This document shows positions 24,779 through 32,644 of a stretch of DNA of 64,000 bases, piece by piece. A model generated the notes under the pieces. It did no database searches. It had not been told where the DNA came from and saw only the letters and a list, made by a program, of their open reading frames with translations. This DNA is from Leucobacter musarum subsp. musarum (GTDB lineage: Bacteria; Actinomycetota; Actinomycetes; Actinomycetales; Microbacteriaceae): positions 85,676-149,675 of the forward strand of contig NZ_JHBW01000066.1 in assembly GCF_001273845.1 (NCBI RefSeq), given 5' to 3'. A program made the translations under genes and the position numbers. Each line of letters opens with the position of its first letter. Within the stretch, counting starts at the first letter, position 1.

Positions 24779-25771
24779 TTAGCGGCTCTGGGGGTGTGCG
24801 AGTTCCGTCCACGCGTCGGGGAGAGCCGCCGCGACGTCGGAGGCGGTAATGGGGCGACCCGCGCCGACGCCCGATTCGCCTCGATCAGACGCGGCGATAC
24901 GCGCGGCGCGATCGTGGAGCAGCGCGGCGGTGGCCCCCACCGGCCCCAAGAGCTCGGGGTTCGCCCGCACCGCCGATGCGTGACCCGCGACCAGGGCCCC
25001 GAGCGCGCCCGCGAGCACATCTCCGGTACCCGCCGTGGCGAGCCACGGGGTGGCGGGGCCGATGCGGCGCACCCAGCCGCCCGGAGTCGCGCAGATCGTC
25101 ACCGATCCCTTGAGCAGCACGGTCGCCCGGAGCGCGGAAGCGAGCCGCGCGGCAAGCTCGCTGCGCAGCGCGAGATCGAGCCCGCGAGCGTCCCACGCAT
25201 CGGGGAGTGCTCCCACGTCGCTCGCGCGCCAGAGGCGCTCGAATTCGCCTCCGTGCGGGGTCAGGATCGCCGCAGCGCGAGTGCCGCGCGTCTTTGGCAC
25301 GAGATCTGGCACGAGATCTGGCGCGAGGTCTGGCTCGAAACCTGACTCGACGCCGGGCACGAGGTCGAGCGCGCCGGCGTCGATGACGAGCGGCGCATCG
25401 CCACCGAGCAGGGAACGCAGTTCGTCGTCTTCCGCCGCCGACCGAGTGTGTGCGTCGGTGCCCGACCCGATCACCCATGCGTCGCATGGTCGGCCGGTCG
25501 CCGCACCGAACACGGTTTCGGGTTGTGCAGCGAGCACGGCGGCCGCGGGCGATGGCAGACCCCAGGGAGCGGATGCCTCATCGACCGGAGGCGCGTAGCG
25601 CACCATGCCCGCCCCGGCTCGCCAGGCGGCAGATACTCCGAGCACCGCTGCACCCGGGTACTGCGCGCCACCCGTGCGCATCCCGAGCACACCGCGGCGG
25701 TACTTGTCGTCGCTCGGGGCGGGCGAACGCAGCAGTGCTGCCGCGTCGGTATCGGCCCAGCGGTCGATCAT
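24779..25771 (-). CDS. nnrD: ADP-dependent NAD(P)H-hydrate dehydratase
   Basis: This enzyme repairs hydrated NADH/NADPH by ATP/ADP-dependent dehydration. It is a 330-residue YjeF C-terminal (ribokinase-like) domain without the N-terminal epimerase domain. Motifs: DKYRRGVLGMRTGGAQYPGAAVL, VIGSGT, LVIDAGALDLVPG, ILTPHGGEFERLW and TPWLATAGTGDVLAGALGALVAGH (anion hole and catalytic Asp in AGTGDVLAG). Its start overlaps the phosphohexomutase stop by 4 bp (ATGA). A 12-bp tandem repeat adds a PDL(V/A) run around residue 145, between two core motifs. Confidence 0.9.
   Translation of the reverse strand: MIDRWADTDAAALLRSPAPSDDKYRRGVLGMRTGGAQYPGAAVLGVSAAWRAGAGMVRYAPPVDEASAPWGLPSPAAAVLAAQPETVFGAATGRPCDAWVIGSGTDAHTRSAAEDDELRSLLGGDAPLVIDAGALDLVPGVESGFEPDLAPDLVPDLVPKTRGTRAAAILTPHGGEFERLWRASDVGALPDAWDARGLDLALRSELAARLASALRATVLLKGSVTICATPGGWVRRIGPATPWLATAGTGDVLAGALGALVAGHASAVRANPELLGPVGATAALLHDRAARIAASDRGESGVGAGRPITASDVAAALPDAWTELAHPQSR
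25296..25343. repeat. Four-copy 12-bp tandem repeat inside nnrD
   Basis: Units GGCACGAGATCT, GGCACGAGATCT, GGCGCGAGGTCT and GGCTCGAAACCT lie head to tail. On the minus strand they code GFEPDLAPDLVPDLVP, that is four degenerate copies of P-D-L-(V/A) or its relative. The first two are identical, so copy number could vary by slippage in frame. Confidence 0.9.
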
Positions 25772-27624
25772 GATCCGGCCGGCTCCGACTGCAACTGCTC
25801 GAGCAGCTCGCGTACCGCCACCTCGAGCGATGCGAGTGAGCGTTCGGCGGCGCCGCGGCGCTCGCGTGCGCTCCCCGTTTCGTTGAACGTGTCGAGATAC
25901 ACCTTGAGCTTCGGCTCCGTGCCGCTCGGCCTGATCATGACGCGCGAGCCGTCGGCGAGATCGTAGCGGAGCACGTCGGCGGGAACCTCGGCCGCGCCGG
26001 GAGTCAGGAGGTCGTGCGCCGCCGTGACGGCGACGCCGCCGAAGGCCGTCGGCGGGTGCTGCCGGATGCGCGCGGTGAGCGCGGAGGCCGCCGGCATCGA
26101 CGGCAGTCGGAGCGTGACCTGCCCGCTGGCGAAGTGACCGAACCGCTCGCTGGCGTCGTCGAGCAGATCCCAGATCGTGCGACTCGCGGCGGCGAGCTCG
26201 CGCGCCATGGCGATTGCGTCGGCACTCGCCGAGATCCCATCTTTGTCGCGCACCGTGCGCGGGTGGGTGAGGTAGCCGAGGGCCTCTTCGAACCCGAAGA
26301 TCAGGCCCGGTACGCGTGAGACCCATTTGAACCCGGACAGCGTCTCTGCGTAGTCGAGCCCGTACGCCTGGGCGACCGCGCGCAGTGCGGGCGACGACAC
26401 GATCGTGCACGCGAGCGCGCCCTGCGCCGTCGTTCCGAGCTGCGCGGCAGCGGTCGTGGCGCGTTCGGCCGCCCGCCAGCCGAGCAGCAGCCCGAGCTCG
26501 TTGCCCGTCAGCATGCGGTAGCCCGACGGATCATCGGAACGCGGTGCTGCGATCGCCAGACGGTCGGCGTCGGGGTCGTGCGCGACGATCAGGTCGGCCT
26601 GCGCTGCACGTGCCGTGCGCGTCGCCAGATCGAGCGCGCCCGGCTCTTCGGGGTTCGGGAAGTCGACGGTCGGAAATGCGCCGTCGGGGTGCAACTGCTC
26701 GATCACCGGGATGACACGGGGAAGGCCGGTCGCGGTGAATACCCGCTGTGCGACGGCGGCGCCGACACCGTGCATCGCTGTGTACACGATGCGCAGATCG
26801 GTGTCGGAGCCCAGCGCGATGCCGGGGGCATCTGGGCGCTGAGGCAGCCCGGCGAGCACTGCCGCCGCGGTCTCTGAAACGTAAGCGTCAGAGACGCCCG
26901 GCCCCAGCGTCGAATACCCGAGCGAACGCGGCAGCTCACCGACGGGGCGCCGCGCGATGCGATCGATGTGCGCTGCGATCGCGGCGTCGGTCGGGGGCAC
27001 GATCTGCGATCCGGCGTCATCATCTCCGAGATACACCTTGTAGCCGTTGTCGCGCGGCGGATTGTGGCTCGCGGTGATCATGATGCCCGCCGAGACATCG
27101 AGGTGCCGCACCGCGAACGCGGTGAGCGGCGTCGGGCCGGCCTCGGGCAGCAGATACACTTGCAGACCCGCACCGCTCATGACCTCTGCGGCGTCGCGCG
27201 CAAAGATCGCGGAGCCCACGCGACCGTCATACCCGATGACCACGGAGGGTGCGTCGGCCGAGCCGCGTCGAGCCGCCGCATCGCGGAGGTACGCGGCAAA
27301 CCCAGCGCTCGTCTGTGAGACGACGACTCGATTCATGCGCTTGGGGCCGGCGCCGAGAGGCCCGCGGAGCCCCGCGGTGCCGAACGCAAGCCGACCACCG
27401 AACGCGGCTTCGAGCTCGGCGGCGGCCTCGGCCGAACCGGCGGATGCGCGCTCCACGAGGCCGCGCGCCTCGGCCCGTGTGCCCGCGTCGATGTCGTGCT
27501 CCGCCCAGGTCGTCGCCTCGGCGATCAGCGCCTCGAGTGCGGCGTTCGTCTCGTTCGACGAGCGCGTCGCGCCCTCGGCATCACGTGCCTCGCGGCGCCG
27601 CGATCCTGCCCCCGACTGCCTCAT
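25768..27624 (-). CDS. Phosphohexomutase (phosphoglucomutase/phosphomannomutase family)
   Basis: This enzyme interconverts sugar-1- and sugar-6-phosphates (or pentose-1/5-phosphates). It has 618 residues; ATG 27622-27624 with GGGAGA upstream. Four domains are recognisable by FGTAGLRGPLGAGPKRMN at the start, the phosphoserine loop TASHNPPRDNGYKVY, the metal loop AHDPDADRLAI, the sugar loop FGFEEALGYL, and the C-terminal phosphate loop RPSGTEPKLKVY. The length, about 560-620, fits the PgmB/PGM2-like group found next to nucleoside phosphorylases. With deoA and nnrD nearby it probably serves nucleoside salvage, but a role in supplying manC is also possible. Confidence 0.92.
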   Translation of the reverse strand: MRQSGAGSRRREARDAEGATRSSNETNAALEALIAEATTWAEHDIDAGTRAEARGLVERASAGSAEAAAELEAAFGGRLAFGTAGLRGPLGAGPKRMNRVVVSQTSAGFAAYLRDAAARRGSADAPSVVIGYDGRVGSAIFARDAAEVMSGAGLQVYLLPEAGPTPLTAFAVRHLDVSAGIMITASHNPPRDNGYKVYLGDDDAGSQIVPPTDAAIAAHIDRIARRPVGELPRSLGYSTLGPGVSDAYVSETAAAVLAGLPQRPDAPGIALGSDTDLRIVYTAMHGVGAAVAQRVFTATGLPRVIPVIEQLHPDGAFPTVDFPNPEEPGALDLATRTARAAQADLIVAHDPDADRLAIAAPRSDDPSGYRMLTGNELGLLLGWRAAERATTAAAQLGTTAQGALACTIVSSPALRAVAQAYGLDYAETLSGFKWVSRVPGLIFGFEEALGYLTHPRTVRDKDGISASADAIAMARELAAASRTIWDLLDDASERFGHFASGQVTLRLPSMPAASALTARIRQHPPTAFGGVAVTAAHDLLTPGAAEVPADVLRYDLADGSRVMIRPSGTEPKLKVYLDTFNETGSARERRGAAERSLASLEVAVRELLEQLQSEPAGS

Positions 27625-27736
27625 GCGGCGTCTCCCTTCACCCGGTGCATACCGAGTTCAAGCTACCACTCTGCTCCGCGTGCGAAAATGGAATCACGGC
27701 GCCGCGCGGCGCAGTGACCGACGAAAGGAATCGCCC

Positions 27737-27856
27737 ATGTGCTCACCGATCCGTTGCTCGACGTGCAGCAAGGTGACGTGGCAGGGCTGCGGCCTGCACA
27801 TCGAAGAGGCGCTCGCCGGGTTCTCTGCAGACCAGCGCTGCGCCTGCGAGCGCTAG
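27737..27856 (+). CDS. 39-residue cysteine-rich protein
   Basis: ATG 27737 is preceded by GAAAGGAAT. The protein has six Cys and one His arranged as C2-x4-C7-x2-C10-x7-C18-x2-H21 and a final CAC, including CSTCSKVTWQGCGLH. Very similar short proteins (C-x2-C-K-T-W-x-G-C-G-x-H) are common and unnamed in actinobacteria. The pattern implies a metal-binding knuckle, probably zinc. It diverges from the phosphohexomutase gene. Function unknown. Confidence 0.78.
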   Translation: MCSPIRCSTCSKVTWQGCGLHIEEALAGFSADQRCACER

Positions 27857-27868
27857 CGCCTCACCGCT

Positions 27869-28177
27869 TCAGAGCGTTCCGGCGGCTCCGCCGCTCGGCA
27901 GCGCGGTCATGCGCGTGACCACGACGGGGCGCTCGAGCAGCCCCTCGATATCGGCGTTGAGCACGCTGATTGCTGCGCCGGTCGCGTGCGCATCGAGTTC
28001 CGCGGCACTCGACCACTTCTCGAGCATGGTCACGGTGCCGTCTTCGGCATCGTGAATCGCATAGAGCTCGCACCCCGGCTCATCGTGCACCGCGGCGATG
28101 CCGCGCTGCATCGCAGCGACGAGATCAGACTTGCGGCCGGGGGTGGGGTGGAAGACGGCAGTGACGATGACGGTCAT
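27869..28177 (-). CDS. ABM-fold protein (antibiotic biosynthesis monooxygenase-like; LsrG-like isomerase possible)
   Basis: A 102-residue dimeric alpha/beta-barrel type protein, ATG 28175-28177 with AGGAG inside the end of the aldolase gene. It shows TAVFHPTPGRKSDLVAAM, EPGCELYAIHDAEDGTVTMLEKWSS and AELDAHATGAAI, the standard ABM layout. Annotated relatives are putative quinol monooxygenases, but the same fold includes LsrG, which isomerises a phosphorylated sugar-like compound. Here the gene is last in an operon with a sugar-acid kinase and an aldolase, so an isomerase role on the phosphorylated intermediate is at least as likely. That is inference. Confidence 0.82.
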   Translation of the reverse strand: MTVIVTAVFHPTPGRKSDLVAAMQRGIAAVHDEPGCELYAIHDAEDGTVTMLEKWSSAAELDAHATGAAISVLNADIEGLLERPVVVTRMTALPSGGAAGTL

Positions 28178-28178
28178 T

Positions 28179-29051
28179 TCAGTGGGCTCCTGATGGGGTG
28201 CTGAGGTGTGGTGTGCGCAGCGCCGTCAGCGACTCCGCGACGAATGCGGAGACGGCTTCGGCCGCCGCGGCGGTGAGGGTGGCGACGTCGTCACCGGCGA
28301 GGCGCGCGGGGGCGAGTGCGGCTGACACGGCGTCGAGCAGGCGCCCGCGCAGCTCGGTGTTGATATTGACCTTTCCCACGCCTCGAGCCGCCGCGGCGCG
28401 CAGGTCGGCCGTCGAGATACCCGATGCGCCGTGCAGCACCAGCGGCACCTCGGTGGCCTGCTGAATGCGTGCAAGGCGATCGTGCTCGATGCGCGGTGCA
28501 CCGCGATACGCGCCGTGCACGTTTCCGATCGACACCGCGAGCAACTGGGCTCCCGACTGCGCCACGAACCGCCCTGCCTCAGCAGGGTCGGTGAACGCCG
28601 ACGCGTCGGCATCGAGCGCGACCGCACGATCTTCATCACCGGCGAGCGCGCCGAGCTCGGCCTCGATCACCGTATGGTGCGGCAGTCGTGACCGCATCTC
28701 AGCGACGAAGGCGGCATTTTCGGCGGTACTCAGGGCGGAGCCGTCGACGAGCACCGCGTCGGCTCCCGCAGCGACGGATCGCACAATCAGATCGGCGTCA
28801 GTCGCGTGATCCAACTGCACGCAGGCCGCGACCGACGCGGCATCCGCCATGCCGCGCAGAGCGGAGATCAGCGCCGCGCCCCGCGCTCGCCCGGCGGCGA
28901 CGGGAGGCACGAGCAGCACGACGGGAAGGCCCGCGCGCTCGGCACCGCCGATGATCGCATCTGCGGTGGCGAGGTCGTAACAGGTGTAGGCGCCGAGCGC
29001 TCCGTGGTCAGCGATCGCCGCCCGCGCGAGGTCGTCTAGGCGAGCCCTCAC
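28179..29051 (-). CDS. Class II (zinc) aldolase, fructose/tagatose-bisphosphate aldolase family
   Basis: A 290-residue aldolase. GTG 29049-29051 overlaps the kinase stop (GTGA); longer frames run into the kinase gene. The metal and active-site segments are present: VQLDHATD (Asp base and Zn His), VIEAELGALAGDED (Glu), SIGNVHGAYRGAPR (His), LVLHGASGI (His) and KVNINTELR (phosphate site). It should cleave a phosphorylated ketose or keto acid to a DHAP-like fragment plus an aldehyde. The substrate is presumably the product of the DUF1537 kinase encoded just upstream. It is closer in kind to GatY/KbaY than to glycolytic Fba. Confidence 0.88.
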   Translation of the reverse strand: MRARLDDLARAAIADHGALGAYTCYDLATADAIIGGAERAGLPVVLLVPPVAAGRARGAALISALRGMADAASVAACVQLDHATDADLIVRSVAAGADAVLVDGSALSTAENAAFVAEMRSRLPHHTVIEAELGALAGDEDRAVALDADASAFTDPAEAGRFVAQSGAQLLAVSIGNVHGAYRGAPRIEHDRLARIQQATEVPLVLHGASGISTADLRAAAARGVGKVNINTELRGRLLDAVSAALAPARLAGDDVATLTAAAAEAVSAFVAESLTALRTPHLSTPSGAH

Positions 29052-30295
29052 GCGTGGAGGCCGACCGCGTCGAGCACGTCGAGCAGCGCGTCGGGGCCGC
29101 CGACATTGCCCGGCACGACCACATATCGCAGGCTGCGCCCGTCGCGGCCGGTCATCTGCCACACGGAGATGCCGGGGAGCACCTGGCCGAGCACGCGTGC
29201 GCGCCGGGCCCCCAGCCCGCTCGTCGCCACCTCAGCTGAGGTGATGCCGCCCTTCGAGATCACCGTGGTGACGTGCGGCTGCAGGTCGCCGACGGCGGTC
29301 GTCAGCGCTGCCATGACGCGCTCGCCGTGATCGAGCGTACCGTGCGCCGCGGAGCGCTTGCGCTCGGTCATGACGAACGCGAGCGGTCGAGTGGCGAGCG
29401 CTGACTCGGCTGCGGCAGCGGCTGCGTGACCGGCCGCGGCGGCGTCATCGAGCGCCAGTTCGGTCGACACGATTGCGGGATCGCCGAAGCGTTCGATCAC
29501 GCCGGCGATCTGCGCACTCGCACCATCGGTGTGCGATCCGCAGACGAGCAGCACGTTGCCCGGTTCGCGCTCGATCGGCGTCTGGAGCAGCCCGGCGCTC
29601 ACCACGCCGGCCAGTTCGGCGGCGAGGGGTGACGCCGAGCGCACCACGATGCGGGTTCCCGCGCGGGCGGCGGCGTCGGCGGCCAGGGCGATGCGGTGGA
29701 TGTCGTCATTGGTGACCGCATCGGGAACGATGACCGAGCCGGGGGCGGCCGAAGCGAGGATGTCGGCGAAGCGGCCCTCTCGGACGTCGGACAGTGTGGC
29801 TCCCACCGCGGGGCGCGATGATTTTTCGGCGACGTAGTCGGCGAGCACACCGGTCGAGAATGGGAACACGGGGTCTGCCGCGTACTCGCTCTCATGAGCG
29901 GGCACATCGATGCCGTCGATGCGCACGTAGTGCACGCCGTCGAGCGTCGTGCGCCCGCCATCGGGGAACGACGGGACGAAGAGCACGACCGAGCGATCGT
30001 CGAGCAGCACCTCGGTCTCCGCGAACACGTGACCCCGCAGCGTCGAGTCGCCGCGCAGCACGAATCGCACATCGACGCCGAGTCGCTCAGCCGCGGCGAG
30101 TCCATCTGCGCGCACGCGCTCGACGAATGCGACCGCCTCGTGCTCGGGCAGCGCGCGACTGTTGGTCTGCACGTACACCGCGTCTTCGCTCGACAGCACG
30201 TCGAAGATCGCGTCGGCGTCGCTCTGCAGCAGAACGGTCGCGTCGGTCACCGACTGCGTGCCGGTCGGGTCGTCGTCGAGCACGATGGTCTTCAT
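29048..30295 (-). CDS. DUF1537 four-carbon acid sugar kinase family protein
   Basis: This protein phosphorylates a hydroxy- or oxo-acid sugar with ATP. It has 415 residues; ATG 30293-30295 after AAGGA. Family marks: VLDDDPTGTQSVTDATVLL at the N-terminus, VQTNSRALPEHEA, VLRGDSTLRGH (substrate site), SFPDGGRTTLDGVHYV, and the C-terminal nucleotide domain with VLLVCGSHT, TVISKGGITSAEVA and VVVPGNVGGPDALLD. Characterised members act on 3-oxo- or 2-oxo-tetronates or 3-oxo-isoapionate. Here the partners are a class II aldolase and an ABM protein, not the usual OtnC decarboxylase or PdxA2, so the substrate may differ. Confidence 0.92.
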   Translation of the reverse strand: MKTIVLDDDPTGTQSVTDATVLLQSDADAIFDVLSSEDAVYVQTNSRALPEHEAVAFVERVRADGLAAAERLGVDVRFVLRGDSTLRGHVFAETEVLLDDRSVVLFVPSFPDGGRTTLDGVHYVRIDGIDVPAHESEYAADPVFPFSTGVLADYVAEKSSRPAVGATLSDVREGRFADILASAAPGSVIVPDAVTNDDIHRIALAADAAARAGTRIVVRSASPLAAELAGVVSAGLLQTPIEREPGNVLLVCGSHTDGASAQIAGVIERFGDPAIVSTELALDDAAAAGHAAAAAAESALATRPLAFVMTERKRSAAHGTLDHGERVMAALTTAVGDLQPHVTTVISKGGITSAEVATSGLGARRARVLGQVLPGISVWQMTGRDGRSLRYVVVPGNVGGPDALLDVLDAVGLHA

Positions 30296-30382
30296 GGGGT
30301 CCTTCTTCGCTGCTGGGGTGCGGAATACCGCCTCGGGGATGCCCGAGGCGGAAGCGGCCGGGTGCATTCCCGCGCCTGAGGG

Positions 30383-30416
30383 CCCTGGTGCGGAGCCTGC
30401 CCGCTCCGCACCAGGG
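30383..30416. terminator. Perfect hairpin between the MHS transporter and kinase genes
   Basis: CCCTGGTGCGGAGC (30383-30396) and its exact complement (30403-30416) enclose a 6-base loop, 8 bp after the transporter stop and 87 bp before the kinase ATG. Without a T-run it may attenuate or protect the transcript rather than end it. Confidence 0.65.
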
Positions 30417-30424
30417 GGATCGGG

Positions 30425-31759
30425 CTACTTGCCCGCGATGATGGCGTCGACTTCAGCGCGTTCGCGCTTGCCCCAGGTCTCCTTGGTGACGAGCGCACCG
30501 ATGAGGCCGAGCACACCGCAGCCGGCGTAGACGAGCGCGACGCCGCCCCACCCGAGGGGAATGGCGATGGCCGCGGCGATCATCGGGATGAAGCCTGAGA
30601 TGGCTGCCGAGAACTGGTAGCCGATCGATGCGCCCGAGGTGCGGGTGTTCGCGTTGAAGAGCTCCGAGAACCAGGCGCCCTGGGTGCCGGCGAGCGAATC
30701 GTGCACGATCGCCATGCCGAAGACGTAGACGAAGACGATCAGGTAGGGAATGCCGGTGTTCACGAGCAAGAACATCGGGAACGCGAAGGCGATCAGCGCG
30801 AGCGTGCCGAAGATGTAGACCGGACGGCGACCGACGCGGTCGGAGAGCGCACCGAAGAGAATCGTCGTGCCGAGGCCGAGTGCGGCGGCGATGATGAGGC
30901 CGGTGAGGGCGGTCGCGCGCTCGGTGATGGGCTGATCGCCGCTCGTCAGGTACGAGAGCATGTAGGTCACGATGACGTAGAAGCCGCCCGATTCGGCGAG
31001 GCGCAGTGCAATGACGCGCAGCACGGTGCGCCAGTCCTTGCGGAACACCTCGATGATCGGGTTCTTCACCGTCTCACCGGCGGCCTTGACCTCTTCGAAC
31101 TCGGGGGATTCGGAGACCTTGGCGCGGATGATGAGGCCGGCGATGATGAGTACGGCCGAGAGCAGGAAGGGCAGACGCCAGGCGAGCTCGCTGTCGAGCG
31201 TCGACGACCACAGGAAGACGAGGTTTGCGAGCAGCAGACCGAGCGGCACACCGGCCTGAGGAATGGCGGTGTACTTGCCGCGCTTCTTCCACGGTGCGTG
31301 CTCGAACGTCATCAGGATCGCGCCGCCCCATTCGGCACCGAATGCGATGCCCTGGATGACGCGGATGAGGGTGAGGAGGATCGGAGCGAGGAGGCCGACC
31401 TGCGCGTAGGTCGGCAGCACACCGATGAGCACCGTCGAGATGCCCATGAGCAGGAGCGCGCCGACGAGCACCGGCTTGCGGCCGATGCGGTCGCCGAGGT
31501 AGCCGCCGATGAGGCCGCCGAGGGGGCGCATGGCGAAGCCGATCCCGAACGTACCGAAGGCCAGCAGCACACCCATGACCGGATCTTCCGAGTGGAAGAA
31601 GGCGTCGTTAAAGTAGAGCGCGGCGGCGGTGCCGTAGGCCAGGAAGTCGTAGTTCTCGATCGTGGTGCCGACGGCACTGCCGATCGCGGTGCGCATCTTG
31701 TCGGGCGAACCGTCGCGTGCGCGATCGCGCGCTGGCGCGGTGGTCGTGGTGGCGGTCAT
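30425..31759 (-). CDS. MHS-family MFS transporter
   Basis: A 444-residue proton-coupled importer with twelve expected helices; ATG 31757-31759. Family marks: TTIENYDFLAYGTAAALYF (MHS opening), FGIGFAMRPLGGLIGGYLGDRIGRKPVL (the A motif GxxxDRxGRKP), GAEWGGAILMTFEHAP and the second LFGALSDRVGRRPVYIFG. MHS proteins carry carboxylates such as citrate, shikimate, ketoglutarate or betaines. It lies between the FadR regulator and the kinase gene in the sugar-acid operon, so it probably brings in the substrate. Confidence 0.92.
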   Translation of the reverse strand: MTATTTTAPARDRARDGSPDKMRTAIGSAVGTTIENYDFLAYGTAAALYFNDAFFHSEDPVMGVLLAFGTFGIGFAMRPLGGLIGGYLGDRIGRKPVLVGALLLMGISTVLIGVLPTYAQVGLLAPILLTLIRVIQGIAFGAEWGGAILMTFEHAPWKKRGKYTAIPQAGVPLGLLLANLVFLWSSTLDSELAWRLPFLLSAVLIIAGLIIRAKVSESPEFEEVKAAGETVKNPIIEVFRKDWRTVLRVIALRLAESGGFYVIVTYMLSYLTSGDQPITERATALTGLIIAAALGLGTTILFGALSDRVGRRPVYIFGTLALIAFAFPMFLLVNTGIPYLIVFVYVFGMAIVHDSLAGTQGAWFSELFNANTRTSGASIGYQFSAAISGFIPMIAAAIAIPLGWGGVALVYAGCGVLGLIGALVTKETWGKRERAEVDAIIAGK

Positions 31760-31822
31760 TCGGTATCTCCTTTGATAGTGAGCCGGTCGGCTCCTGTGCA
31801 GTACAGGCGCCGACCGCTTGAC

Positions 31823-32566
31823 TCACGTCAGGGAGGCGCCCTCGTCACGAAGGTTGAAATTGTAGAAATCTGCGATGTGGCGGCGAACGAGCTGTTTAGC
31901 CCCGTTCGCGTCACGATCGGTGATGGCCTGGAGGATGGCCCGGTGCTCCGACCGGACCGTCTTGGCGGTGTGCCGCCAATCTTCGAGCTGTGCGTAGACC
32001 TCGACCATCTGGAGGTGGATGGCCGATCTCAGCGAGCCCATGAAGTGAGCGGTGAGACGATTGCCCGCGGACTGGGCGATTCTCAGATGGAACAGGGCAT
32101 CGAGCCGGTTGAATTCGGCCGAGTCGATGTCGCTGCTGTCCATCTGGTCGAGGATCGCGGCGAGCTCGTCGAGGTCAGCGTCTTCGGCGCGATAGGCGGC
32201 CTCCTCCACGCTCCACGACTCGAGAGTCATGCGGGTCTCGAGAATCTCTTGCCAGCTGAAGTGCGCGAGCGCGATCTCCAGTTTGAGGAGGTTCACCAGG
32301 CCACCGCCCGGGGAACCCTCGAGCACCGCACCCCCGTCGGCTCCACCGCGGCGGATGTCGACGACCCCGAGCGCCTCGAGTACCCGGAGCGACTCCCGCA
32401 GCGACGGCCGAGAGACCCCGAGGGAGGAGGCCAGCTCCCGCTCGCTGGGGAGCCGGTCTCCTGCCTTCAGTCGCCCGTCGAGAATTCGCTCCTCGATCTG
32501 GCCCATGACCTGTTCGTAGGTGCGGATGCGCTGAACTGGTTCCCATCCATCGTTCGCGTCGGCCAC
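31823..32566 (-). CDS. FadR-subfamily GntR regulator of the sugar-acid operon
   Basis: A 247-residue regulator; GTG 32564-32566 follows AAGGAGTCC, and the 13-codon longer frame has no start signal. The winged helix reads LKAGDRLPSERELASSLGVSRPSLRESLRVLE over residues about 40-75, shown here as landmarks GDRLPSEREL and SRPSLREALR-like. It is followed by a helical FCD domain with FNRLDALFHLRIAQSAGN, where His and Asp/Asn normally bind a metal. It sits inside the operon it most likely controls. The FadR-type operators at 34094-34139 and the inverted repeat at 32588-32607 are its candidate sites. Confidence 0.9.
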   Translation of the reverse strand: MADANDGWEPVQRIRTYEQVMGQIEERILDGRLKAGDRLPSERELASSLGVSRPSLRESLRVLEALGVVDIRRGGADGGAVLEGSPGGGLVNLLKLEIALAHFSWQEILETRMTLESWSVEEAAYRAEDADLDELAAILDQMDSSDIDSAEFNRLDALFHLRIAQSAGNRLTAHFMGSLRSAIHLQMVEVYAQLEDWRHTAKTVRSEHRAILQAITDRDANGAKQLVRRHIADFYNFNLRDEGASLT

Positions 32567-32587
32567 GCAGGGACTCCTTCGATTTCT

Positions 32588-32607
32588 GGTTGCCGAAAGT
32601 GGCAACC
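32588..32607. repeat. Inverted repeat before the FadR-type gene
   Basis: GGTTGCC (32588-32594) and GGCAACC (32601-32607) with a 6-base spacer lie in the 78-bp gap upstream of the regulator gene. It may be an internal operator or an attenuator hairpin. Confidence 0.5.
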
Positions 32608-32644
32608 GTTCGCGAATCCATCGTAGTCAACGCTCGGATCGCGA

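Noticed and set aside
32588..32607. Inverted repeat considered as a terminator of the SAF oxidoreductase gene
   Set aside because: The stem is only 7 bp with no T-run, and the next gene follows closely on the same strand; an operator or attenuator is at least as likely, so it is listed only as a repeat.
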